Positions 16,445 through 24,335 of a stretch of 64,000 nucleotides of DNA are shown piece by piece. The notes below the pieces were generated by a model that was not told the origin of the DNA, ran no database searches, and saw only the letters and a list, made by a program, of their open reading frames with translations. A program made the translations under genes and the position numbers. The DNA comes from Paenibacillus allorhizosphaerae. GTDB taxonomy: Bacteria > Bacillota > Bacilli > Paenibacillales > NBRC-103111. Every line of letters begins with the position of its first letter. Position 1 is the stretch's first letter. The DNA lies in NCBI RefSeq assembly GCF_910594985.1, contig NZ_CAJVCE010000009.1, forward strand, positions 62,001 through 126,000. The letters are read 5' to 3'.

Positions 16445-17980
16445 CTATTTTGTTGCCTTTACGATCTTTTGCAACCGTACCGTTCGGAACACGCGGAGGA
16501 CTACGATAACGATACTTTGCAAGGAGGCGACTGCGAGCCAAATCACAATACTCGGCATCATCATAAAGATTCCCTCCAAGCTGAGCACGCGGCCGCCTCC
16601 GATGAATGTGATGATTTGGGGTACGGAAATCAATACATAACACGGGAATAGCGTAAAAATATAAGAAAGCAGCATCCGCCATCGAGAACGGCGCTTATAG
16701 CGTTCTTCCCATTCTTTCAAACGTGCAAGACTGCGGAGCCCCATCAACACCGTAATCAGTAAGATGATCCCCATCCCCAGTTCCAGGTTGCTACTGGTAA
16801 GAAATGAATCTTCCGGTGGGCGACTCGTAAGCACTCCCGATAAACCGCTGGCGAAGGAATAATAATCGACAAATGCATTCAAACCGCTATTGAATAAAAC
16901 CACTACTCCAAGTCCCTCGTCCGGCAATAGGATTTCTTCCGCTTTGTAGGTCCATAAAATGCCGCCATGCTGTATCCGTTTTTTTCCATCTTCCGTTTTC
17001 GAAATTTCCCAGCCCATCCCGTAGCCGTTCGAAGGATCTGACGGGGCATGCATGGCGTCGATTCCCTCGCCGCTAAGCAGCTGCGCATTTTTATAATTCC
17101 CATGATTTAATTGCAGCTGCAGCCATTTGGCCATGTCATTGACCGTAGACACCATGCCGGCCGCGCCTTCCACGAACCACTCCGGTTCTTCCGCCGCTAC
17201 CGGTTTACCGAATAGCAAATAGTGACCCTGCGATAAGTAGTTGCCGAACATCGATTGAAATTGATTGGTGTTCGCCACATCCAGCGTACGATTCATTTCC
17301 AGTGGCCCGAAAATATGCCTCTGCAAATATTCGGGAAACGTTTCGTGACTAACCGCTTCGACCAGCCCGGCTAACAGCTGGTAATTCGTATTATTGTAAC
17401 GAAATTGTTTGCCGGGATCGCTATGCAGCGTAACGGCATTTAATCGCTGCACTACCTCATCCAACGAATACGGCTGCGGCTTTATTGTCATATCGGGATA
17501 TACCGTGTCGGTTATGCCGCTTGTATGATTCAATAACTGTCTTACCGTGATCGTCGATCCGCGCGGATCGCTTGGCTGGTAAGAAGGGATATACGCGGCA
17601 ACTGGTTTATCCAAGTTAACCTTCCCTGCCTCGACAAGCTGCATGACGGCCAAAGCTGTAAAGGATTTGCTTAGCGAAGCGACTGCAAACGGTGTATCTG
17701 CTGTAATGGGACGCTGCTCTGACGTGCTTCCGTAACCTTTGGAATAAATGATCTCATCATGGCGAGTAATCGCAACAGCCAATCCGGGAATGTTATTTTG
17801 TTTCATTTTGGCTTGGATATAACGGTCGATTTCATCTTCGGGAATGGCGGCTTGCGCCGAGGCGCTTGGAATGAACAGCTGAAATAGGCTTAAACATAAG
17901 ATAAACATGAACACGGCTATGGCAATTGCCGCGCTCCGTTGTCTTTTCATCCAGATAACTCGTTCTGCTTCGTAATTCAT
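16445..17980 (-). CDS. Beta-lactamase-family serine hydrolase with C-terminal membrane domain
   Basis: A 511-residue protein of the PBP4*/class C beta-lactamase-like family. An N-terminal hydrophobic segment (about 17-40) acts as signal or anchor. The catalytic SLSK is at about 102-105, a YNN-type second motif follows near 195, and HGG near 338 is the third. After about residue 395 come three or four hydrophobic helices, so the catalytic domain is tethered outside the membrane by both ends. Such proteins may be peptidases or esterases acting on the cell wall; resistance to beta-lactams should not be assumed. GAGGAGCGACCTG precedes the ATG. The VOC gene follows in the same operon. Confidence 0.87.
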   Translation of the reverse strand: MNYEAERVIWMKRQRSAAIAIAVFMFILCLSLFQLFIPSASAQAAIPEDEIDRYIQAKMKQNNIPGLAVAITRHDEIIYSKGYGSTSEQRPITADTPFAVASLSKSFTALAVMQLVEAGKVNLDKPVAAYIPSYQPSDPRGSTITVRQLLNHTSGITDTVYPDMTIKPQPYSLDEVVQRLNAVTLHSDPGKQFRYNNTNYQLLAGLVEAVSHETFPEYLQRHIFGPLEMNRTLDVANTNQFQSMFGNYLSQGHYLLFGKPVAAEEPEWFVEGAAGMVSTVNDMAKWLQLQLNHGNYKNAQLLSGEGIDAMHAPSDPSNGYGMGWEISKTEDGKKRIQHGGILWTYKAEEILLPDEGLGVVVLFNSGLNAFVDYYSFASGLSGVLTSRPPEDSFLTSSNLELGMGIILLITVLMGLRSLARLKEWEERYKRRSRWRMLLSYIFTLFPCYVLISVPQIITFIGGGRVLSLEGIFMMMPSIVIWLAVASLQSIVIVVLRVFRTVRLQKIVKATK

Positions 17981-18154
17981 CAGGTCGCTCCTCTTTCTTG
18001 TCCTTTTTTATCATTGTAAGAGGAGGATCTTAATACCATTGTAAGTTATTGCTTATGATTTTCTTAAAACCAAGGCAAAATCCGGCTGCCGGGCATCATG
18101 GTCAGGTATACAGATATTACCATATAATGCAAAAATAAAACATACGTTCCTATT

Positions 18155-18178
18155 TAAAAAAGAGCTGTGAGGCAGCTC
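18155..18178 (-). terminator. Orphan Rho-independent terminator
   Basis: Minus-strand GAGCTG-CCTCA-CAGCTC followed by six T. It lies 50 bases past the end of the short remnant at 18228-18340 and has no intact gene to serve. Confidence 0.65.
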
Positions 18179-18227
18179 CATCTCATATTTAGGCCGCAGT
18201 ACCGGCTGAGCCTTATTTTCTAATATA

Positions 18228-18340
18228 CTAAATCGGTACGAATGGGGTATCGCAAAAGTCGATATAGTGCTTGTAGATCGTGAGCACGTCATCCTGAGCT
18301 ACGATGCCATCGCGTTTATGCCCCGCACATAAAAGCAAAA
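18228..18340 (-). pseudogene. Possible C-terminal gene remnant
   Basis: In the 633-bp space between the beta-lactamase-family gene and the solute-binding gene, one minus frame reads GHKRDGIVAQDDVLTIYKHY and then IDFCDTPFVPI before TAG at 18230-18228. The composition is protein-like and a terminator follows, but no start or family is visible. The rest of the space holds two terminator hairpins and, on the plus strand, the cre box of the next gene. Confidence 0.25.
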
Positions 18341-18362
18341 AGCACCGATCCTCCAATCGGTG
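18335..18362 (-). terminator. Orphan Rho-independent terminator
   Basis: Minus-strand CACCGAT-TGGAGG-ATCGGTG hairpin followed by CTTTTTGCTTTT. No intact upstream gene on this strand. Confidence 0.6.
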
Positions 18363-18543
18363 AAGTTCCTTTCGCGATTTGCAGATCGGCTCCTTAACTG
18401 AAATAAATTATATTGTGCATGAACTAATGTTGCATGTTCGGGAGATAATTTTCTGTTTATGATTAAATCGAATACGAATTTTAAAAGGGGTGCGATGATT
18501 GGCTGTAAGATGAGAAGAGACGACTGAAAAAAACCGTTTCGTT

Positions 18544-18557
18544 TGAAAGCGATTACA
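18544..18557 (+). promoter_or_regulatory. CcpA cre box
   Basis: TGAAAGCGATTACA matches the 14-base cre consensus TGWAANCGNTNWCA at every position. It stands 57 bp before the start of the solute-binding lipoprotein gene, downstream of or at its promoter, so catabolite repression through CcpA is expected. No convincing -35/-10 pair was identified. Confidence 0.8.
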
Positions 18558-18613
18558 ATTTTTATCCAGAATCTGAAGCAAAAAAAGCGATATAGAGAAA
18601 GGGTGGATCATCT

Positions 18614-19924
18614 TTGAAAACTTGGAAAATGGGTATGGCACTAGTATTAATGATGACTGCGGCAGGCTGCGGGAAGGAAGAAGCGGGACAGAAGAGCGGA
18701 AGTGATCAGCAACAGTCCGCCCCGGCAAAGGTCGTGGATACGACGCCGGTTACGCTCAAATTCGCCATTCATTTGCCCATTAATGACGAATTCAAGCAGC
18801 TGTATATTGAGCCGATCGCAAAAAAATATCCCCATATCACGCTGGAGCTTGTGACCGCCAACTCGTTCAAAACGTACGATCAGCTCATTGCGGCGGGCGA
18901 GCTTCCGGACCTCTACATCTCATTTAACGGCAACATGCCGGGGTTAAAAGATCGTGGAATCAACATGGATATGAAATCACTATTCCAGCAAAATAAAGTG
19001 GACTTGAACCGATTCGGACAAAACTACCTGGACGATATTCAATATGCTGCGACCGAAAAAGGCGAATTATACGGCTTGCCGCTTGAAACGAGTTTTCATG
19101 CGCTGTATTACAACAAGGATATTTTCGATAAATTCGGTGTTCCTTATCCGAAGGACGGCATGACCATGGAGGATACTTATGAGCTTGCCAAAAAGGTAAC
19201 GCGTCTCGATAACGGCGTTCAGTACCGCGGTTGGGATATCGCGAGTATCGTGAGGCTGGCGCAACCGCTCGGTCTGGAATATATTGACCACAAAACGGAG
19301 AAAGCCATTACGTCAAGCGAAGGCTGGAAGCGCGTATTCCAATTAGGCCAGCAAGTATATTCGATTCCGGGCAACGAACCGTCGAAAGATGCGAACAAGA
19401 ACAGATTAAACGGATTCGCCAAGGAGCGCACCATCGCCATGCTGAATGAAACAAACCTGTTCTCGCGGCTGAAAGAGGCGGAGAAAGACGGGCTCAAGTG
19501 GGACGTCGTGCAGCATCCGTTCTACAAGGACAAGCCGAACACGTTCGGCAATGCGACCGTGTATATGGTAGGGGCTGTTCCAAAAACGAAACATATGGAT
19601 CAGGTGCTCCAGGTGATGGAGGTGTTAACCTCCGATGAGGTGCAGATGAACGTTTCCAGAGCCGGCCGTGTCTCGCCGCTCAAAAATGAAGCCGTTCAGA
19701 AAGCGTTCGGTCAAAACGACGAAACCTTGAAAACCAAAAACTTGGCCGGAATCGTGAAAAGCAAGCCGGTAAAATACCCGACTTACTTATACCGGGAAAT
19801 CGCCGAACCCATGACTGAGAAAAAATTCAGCCAAATATTGTCAAGCAATGGAGATGTAAATTCCGGACTTCGGGAGCTGGACGAAGAAATTAATAAAGCG
19901 GTTGAAGCCGAGAAGAAAAAATAA
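18614..19924 (+). CDS. ABC-transporter extracellular solute-binding lipoprotein (family 1, sugar type)
   Basis: A 436-residue lipoprotein. The signal peptide ends in MMTAAGC with the lipid-carrying Cys near residue 19. The rest has the family-1 pattern: VTLKFAIHLPIND, HITLELVTANSF, LPDLYISFNG, LYGLPLETSFHALYYNKDIF and FAKERTIAMLNETNLF. Proteins of this type bind oligosaccharides or sugar acids for import in Paenibacillus. The start is TTG with GGGTGG upstream. No permease or ATPase genes lie beside it, so it must work with a transporter elsewhere. A cre box and its own terminator mark it as a single-gene, sugar-regulated unit; the AraC gene follows. Confidence 0.87.
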   Translation: MKTWKMGMALVLMMTAAGCGKEEAGQKSGSDQQQSAPAKVVDTTPVTLKFAIHLPINDEFKQLYIEPIAKKYPHITLELVTANSFKTYDQLIAAGELPDLYISFNGNMPGLKDRGINMDMKSLFQQNKVDLNRFGQNYLDDIQYAATEKGELYGLPLETSFHALYYNKDIFDKFGVPYPKDGMTMEDTYELAKKVTRLDNGVQYRGWDIASIVRLAQPLGLEYIDHKTEKAITSSEGWKRVFQLGQQVYSIPGNEPSKDANKNRLNGFAKERTIAMLNETNLFSRLKEAEKDGLKWDVVQHPFYKDKPNTFGNATVYMVGAVPKTKHMDQVLQVMEVLTSDEVQMNVSRAGRVSPLKNEAVQKAFGQNDETLKTKNLAGIVKSKPVKYPTYLYREIAEPMTEKKFSQILSSNGDVNSGLRELDEEINKAVEAEKKK

Positions 19925-19985
19925 CGGAGCGGTTAACAAGGCTCTTCTTGGAGGATATCGACCTCTTTCTATTTAAAATACCGAT

Positions 19986-20018
19986 GACCCGTGGTAACTA
20001 TTCCGCGGGTCCTTTTTT
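19986..20018 (+). terminator. Rho-independent terminator of the solute-binding gene
   Basis: GACCCGTGG and CCGCGGGTC pair over nine positions (one G-T) around eight bases, followed by C and six T. Confidence 0.9.
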
Positions 20019-20170
20019 GGTGTGCCTCACATTCGCACAGTCTAGGTGGTTCAAAGGTGCAGCCCGGCAATGCGCTGAACCAGAGGTGGCAGCGCGTCCC
20101 CGTTTCCATATTGTATTAACCAAGTCTATAATTGAAATATAGTCCATTTCACTTGACAGGGGGTGCCGTT

Positions 20171-21139
20171 ATGGGGATCCGAGACGTCCAGCAAATGTTC
20201 AATCGCTTTTTCGACGGTCTTGAGGTGCGCAGGCAGTCGGACCACCAGACGGAGCAGATGAAGCTGCATTCACGAATAGGAGAAGGCTCGGTTCACCGGA
20301 TTGCTCCCCGCGCCGACCTGGGAATCGCTATGGCCGATTTTACATTGAATCACGATCGGCAAGTGAACTTCCGCACCGAGTTGCCCATGGTGGAATTGAG
20401 CTACTGCCTGCAGGGAGCAAGAATGGTTCATGTACCCGGTGCGCAATACGAGGTGCCGCCCGGCAGCTACACGCTTCAATTGGCCAATCCTGCCGAAGCC
20501 AGACTGCATTTTCCCCGCGATCAAGCCGTTCAAGCAGTGAGCATCGGCATTCCGGTCACCACCTTCCATCATTTTATGGAAGAAGTCGGCGGCGCACGTT
20601 CAATCGACTTTCACCGGGTGATCGGCGGACAGCCGTTTCGCATGTTTCATGAAAGGATCGATCCCTCCACTTCCATCCTGCTTGCGCAATTGGTGCAATC
20701 CGCCACCAAGCCGGGAGTAAGAAATCTCGAGATGGAGTACAGGATTCTCGAACTGATGTCTCTAGGCTTTCGCTCTTTCTTGCTCGACGGGAAACCCGAA
20801 TTAACCAAGCTGTCCAGAACCGATCGGGCAAAAATCGAGCATGCGAGGGACATTATGCTCCGACGGATGGCTGAACCTCCTTCGCTGTTGGAGTTGGCGC
20901 GCCTGGTTGGCTTGAACGATCATAAATTGAAAGTCGGCTTTAAAGAGGTGTACGGCAACACCGTGTTCGGCTATTTAAGAGAGCAGCGTCTGGAGAAAGC
21001 GTTCCGGCTGCTGCAAGAAGGCCCTGCCAGTGTAATCGAAGTATCCTATGCCGTCGGGTATTCCAATCCGAGCTATTTTGCTGAAGCGTTTCGTAAGAAA
21101 TACGGCATAAACCCCGGACAACTCGTTCGTCGGAGGTAA
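20171..21139 (+). CDS. AraC-family regulator, PchR-like
   Basis: A 322-residue regulator. The C-terminal double helix-turn-helix (about 225-322) reads LLELARLVGLNDHKLKVGFK, GNTVFGYLREQRLEKAFRLL and VSYAVGYSNPSYFAEAFRKK. The NDHKLKVGFKE...TVFGYLREQR pattern is typical of the PchR/YbtA-like branch, whose known members respond to siderophores. The N-terminal part (about 1-200) is a beta-rich sensor. ATG at 20171 was chosen over a frame start at 20132 because GGGGGTG lies just before it. No siderophore genes are near; the target could be elsewhere. It ends at a shared terminator with the convergent AEC transporter. Confidence 0.85.
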   Translation: MGIRDVQQMFNRFFDGLEVRRQSDHQTEQMKLHSRIGEGSVHRIAPRADLGIAMADFTLNHDRQVNFRTELPMVELSYCLQGARMVHVPGAQYEVPPGSYTLQLANPAEARLHFPRDQAVQAVSIGIPVTTFHHFMEEVGGARSIDFHRVIGGQPFRMFHERIDPSTSILLAQLVQSATKPGVRNLEMEYRILELMSLGFRSFLLDGKPELTKLSRTDRAKIEHARDIMLRRMAEPPSLLELARLVGLNDHKLKVGFKEVYGNTVFGYLREQRLEKAFRLLQEGPASVIEVSYAVGYSNPSYFAEAFRKKYGINPGQLVRRR

Positions 21140-21243
21140 AAGAGCTTTCCCAGCCTTCGCAGTTCTCTCCGCATATTGAGCAATCCGCAATTTGCGACGT
21201 TGCAGGAACAACTGGAAGCGATGTGTCGAGTTCGACAAAACAA

Positions 21244-21293
21244 AAAGACGAGACCGAGCCTCCTTACTTGCCCGGCAGCCCGTCCTCGTCTTT
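21244..21293. terminator. Bidirectional terminator between AraC and AEC genes
   Basis: AAAGACGAG and CTCGTCTTT form a nine-pair stem around a 32-base loop, between two convergent stops. Confidence 0.6.
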
Positions 21294-21297
21294 CAAA

Positions 21298-22236
21298 CTA
21301 ATGAAATAAAATTTGCGAAAGGTATACCACAATCGATACCGTAATGCTGCTTAGCATCGTCGTCAAGATCACGGACTTGGCGGCATGTTCGGGATGATTA
21401 TCGTATTCCAAAGCAAGCAGCGACGCATTCCTCGAGGTCGGGAAGGAGCTGGCGATAAACAACGCCTGCGCAATGACTCCATTCAGCCCCAGGTAAAGGA
21501 TCAGCAGCAGAGATACAACCGGAGATACGATCAACCGCCCCAGAACGCTAAGGATAAGCACCAAGGGAATCTCGTTTATTTTCAAGTAAGCGCTTTGCGC
21601 CCCAAGCGTGAACAAGGCAATCGCAAGAAAAGCATCGGAAACGTTGTCTATCGGGTTCCAAACAAATGAAGGAATGCGAATCGCAAACGTATTCATCATA
21701 AGGCCGAGAAGCACCGCGTACAACGTCGGAATTTTCAAAAATTCCATCACCGTTTTCCAGCTCTTTTCATGCATGGCTGATACGGAGTTCATCATCCCGT
21801 AGCTGTAAGTCAGCATATTTTGGTAAACGGATATGACGACTTGGACGGACAGCCCGATCGGGTTGTCATGGAACACAAGCTGGCTGACGGGAAGGCCAAA
21901 ATTGCCCGAATTGATGAGTACGACGCTATTTTTGAACACGGCCGCATGCTTTTTGTCAAACCTCGCGATGTTGGAAACGACCGTTGCGATCGCAATGAGC
22001 GAAATACTTAGCAAGATTAAATAACCGACGACGCCTAATAATAAGCTCCACTGCACTTTGCTTTCGTAAATGTTGGCGAAGCTAACGGTCGGCAGCAGCA
22101 CGTACGTAGTTAATTTCGATAACGTGCCGATATCGAAATGAAATCGCCGATGCGCCACCAGTCCCGCCGCAATCAAGGCAAACACAGGGAAAATAACGTT
22201 GACTATAATCGTGAAAAATACATCCATCGCATCCAC
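21298..22236 (-). CDS. AEC (auxin efflux carrier) family transporter
   Basis: A 312-residue inner-membrane protein with about ten hydrophobic helices in the two five-helix halves of this family. Signature stretches are VFALIAAGLVAHRR near the start, LPTVSFANIYES, the central VLINSGNFGLPVSQLVF (a conserved Asn-Gly break in helix 4) and FPTSRNASLLALEYDN near the end. Bacterial members export or import malate, malonate and related small anions; the substrate here is unknown. The first ATG has GGGAG about eight bases upstream; a second ATG at 22227 is possible. Confidence 0.85.
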   Translation of the reverse strand: MDAMDVFFTIIVNVIFPVFALIAAGLVAHRRFHFDIGTLSKLTTYVLLPTVSFANIYESKVQWSLLLGVVGYLILLSISLIAIATVVSNIARFDKKHAAVFKNSVVLINSGNFGLPVSQLVFHDNPIGLSVQVVISVYQNMLTYSYGMMNSVSAMHEKSWKTVMEFLKIPTLYAVLLGLMMNTFAIRIPSFVWNPIDNVSDAFLAIALFTLGAQSAYLKINEIPLVLILSVLGRLIVSPVVSLLLILYLGLNGVIAQALFIASSFPTSRNASLLALEYDNHPEHAAKSVILTTMLSSITVSIVVYLSQILFH

Positions 22237-22357
22237 CGGCTCCCTGCTGGAATGTAACGCCCTCCTTATTCATAGTCGGGATCGCCGAAACAATCAAGAT
22301 TTGCACCATAAATTGCATTAAAATCATACTGTTCATATGCCACGCGGCATGGTCAAA

Positions 22358-22403
22358 TAAAAAAACGGCTGATTCCTCGGGAGAATTCCTCCGGGAAGCA
22401 GCC
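22358..22403 (-). terminator. Rho-independent terminator after the deoxyribosyltransferase-like gene
   Basis: Minus-strand GGCTG/CAGCC outer stem with an inner GGAGAATTCTCC-type palindrome, followed by GTTTTTTT. Confidence 0.7.
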
Positions 22404-22454
22404 ACGGCAGCATCTTTGCTTGCTTTTCGTGCGTGTCGAGTAAGCTTGATCACT

Positions 22455-22844
22455 TTATTTACAATTCGCCGTGACGTAATCAATCAGCTCATCCAAAGTT
22501 CCAATATATTGATCGATTTCATCCAATTGATAAAACGTGCTTGTCGTTTCAACGTTATTGACTTCGTCATCGGGAGCGTACAGATATACCTTTTTACCCA
22601 GTCCAAGCGCGATGCCGAGCTCGATGTGACTTCCTTTTCCAGCCGGCAATATGACGATGACAAGGTCGGCTTCGATCACGGCATTCCTCTCTTGCTGCCC
22701 GATTTCTTTCAACCGCTCCAGCGTCAGAGCCCCTCCCGGGTTCGTCCAATCATAAGTATGGGTAAATCCGAGATGTTTCAGCTGTTCGCTAACGTACCTG
22801 ACTTTCTCTATGTTTTTAAAACTCGATGCAACGTAAAATTTCAC
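22455..22844 (-). CDS. Nucleoside 2-deoxyribosyltransferase-like protein
   Basis: A 129-residue protein of the nucleoside deoxyribosyltransferase / DUF4406-like fold: MKFYVASSFKNIEKVRYVSE at the start, ADLVIVILPAGKGSHIELGI in the middle (the GSHIELG loop includes the Glu that serves as nucleophile in characterised enzymes), then ALGLGKKVYLYAP. It is shorter than typical transferases (about 150-165), so binding rather than catalysis is possible. The start is GTG with GGAGGAAAGCCA directly upstream. It stands alone with its own terminator. Confidence 0.78.
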   Translation of the reverse strand: MKFYVASSFKNIEKVRYVSEQLKHLGFTHTYDWTNPGGALTLERLKEIGQQERNAVIEADLVIVILPAGKGSHIELGIALGLGKKVYLYAPDDEVNNVETTSTFYQLDEIDQYIGTLDELIDYVTANCK

Positions 22845-22880
22845 TGGCTTTCCTCCGACTTGCGTTCTACATGTCTCACT

Positions 22881-23012
22881 CTAGGGCAGCGAGTTGCCGT
22901 TCACCGAAGTTACTTTATCGACGATTTGCTCCCGTGTAACATATCCGATATCCCGGCTGTCCGCACTATTCGACCGATTGTCGCCCAGAATGAAATAGCT
23001 GCCGTCCGGCAC
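22881..23012 (-). pseudogene. Signal peptidase I C-terminal fragment
   Basis: The minus frame reads VPDGSYFILGDNRSNSADSR, then DIGYVTREQIVDKV to a stop at 22881. This is box E and the end of a type I signal peptidase (the GDNRxNSxDSR signature). The parts with the catalytic Ser and Lys are absent: upstream the frame runs into unrelated sequence that overlaps the end of the next gene. It is therefore a dead piece. About 40 bp separate it from the deoxyribosyltransferase-like gene. Confidence 0.8.
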
Positions 23013-23092
23013 GATGGCAGCAATGAAAATGAACATTAGTTTTTCCACGATTCCATATAACCCCCAATGAGGAATAAACTTGCGCCAGGCGG

Positions 23093-24199
23093 CTATTTCC
23101 AAACGATTTGCTGTTTGCCGCTAAAGCCTCCCGGAATGGTCGTCCACAGTTGATGAAGCCGCGACTCGGCAAGCTGCAGCTTCCTGAAATGCCATGCCTC
23201 CTCTTTGGAAAATGCGCCGCAGTACCGGGCATCCCCGTCTTCGGACAGAATGAAATATTGCCATGAATCATACGGATTTTGAAAATAGCCGTCCAGGCTT
23301 TCTTTGTGGCCTTCGTCCGCGAACAAAAACTGTAAGGTATAATCTACACCGTAATTGGCGACGTACACTTTTTTATTCGTTGTGGCATCGATACCCGGCT
23401 CAAACTCGCCTCGAATCGCCCGCGGGCTGGAATGCCGGTTGAACAGTTCCATATACCGGTGGCCGCCCGACGCATTCCATGGCACAAGCGCGTATCGTGA
23501 GCAAGAAGGAAACGTCCCTCTCACCGACGCTTCAAAGCACGGTTCGCCGTACGGAACGTATTGGCCGCGGAAGCATGGGTCGTCTTCGGGCCGATCGGGC
23601 AGCTGCTGGTAATACGGATCCGGCTTGGCTGCAGCGAGCCGCGGCGCGATCCGCTCCGCAAAGGCGTACACCGTGATTTCGAGCGGAGCGAAAAAGCCGT
23701 GATTCGAAACGCCAAAGAAGTCAACGACACCGCACACCGTTTCGTTCACCTGCACAAGCTGCGACTCCAACATATGCATCGACCCGCCTGCACGCAATGT
23801 GCTTGCATAGGTGTCCTGTCCGTTCGGAGCATTGGTCAGCCACCCGTGCCAGGCAAGCGTTCCTGCCATGATCGACTGGCTGTGGACCGAGATGCCTGTG
23901 CGGTTCACATATAGATGCACGGCGGACTTGCCCGGATTTCTTACGGCGACAGCCAGCTTCACAGGAAACTTCGTATTGTTGTAATGGTATAAGAAGACCC
24001 GTACCCGGCCGGTTACGGTATCTCTGTACAAATATAGCCCTTCATCCGCCACCGCCTGCTGCTTCAACTGCTGCCCGCCCAAATATTCCGGGTTGTTGCT
24101 TTGCATTAGCGTGTAGCCTGTTTTAAAAAGCGATATATGGCTGTTCATGAAGGCTCCTTCGCGAACCTTGCGCACTTTCTCACATTCACCCAGTGTCAT
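23093..24199 (-). CDS. Hypothetical protein, no recognised domain
   Basis: A 368-residue protein with no signal peptide and no membrane segment. It is rich in aromatic residues and Gly, with strand-like segments (LYLYRDTVTGRVRVFLYHY, FPVKLAVAVRNPGKSAVHLY) that suggest a beta-sandwich, and a middle part with a Cys-containing stretch (EDDPCFRGQYVPYGEPCF). ATG at 24199 is chosen because GGGGGAGG lies six bases upstream. Its last bases overlap the frame of the dead signal peptidase piece. It may be a surface or spore-related protein, but nothing in the sequence proves it. Confidence 0.75.
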   Translation of the reverse strand: MTLGECEKVRKVREGAFMNSHISLFKTGYTLMQSNNPEYLGGQQLKQQAVADEGLYLYRDTVTGRVRVFLYHYNNTKFPVKLAVAVRNPGKSAVHLYVNRTGISVHSQSIMAGTLAWHGWLTNAPNGQDTYASTLRAGGSMHMLESQLVQVNETVCGVVDFFGVSNHGFFAPLEITVYAFAERIAPRLAAAKPDPYYQQLPDRPEDDPCFRGQYVPYGEPCFEASVRGTFPSCSRYALVPWNASGGHRYMELFNRHSSPRAIRGEFEPGIDATTNKKVYVANYGVDYTLQFLFADEGHKESLDGYFQNPYDSWQYFILSEDGDARYCGAFSKEEAWHFRKLQLAESRLHQLWTTIPGGFSGKQQIVWK

Positions 24200-24335
24200 C
24201 GTTTCCTCCCCCATACCGCAAATAGTTAGGCCTTTTTATACTGTATGTGCGGGATGGAGCGAATTATCGATGATTTTTAAGCAAAAGTTGCGTTCGGCAG
24301 GCGGAACGAAATCAACTCGCGCAGGGATGCATCCG

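Noticed and set aside
18053..18292. Open frame of 79 codons in the 633-bp space before the solute-binding gene
   Set aside because: It reads through a terminator hairpin and has no ribosome-binding site; only a short segment in another frame looks like old coding sequence.
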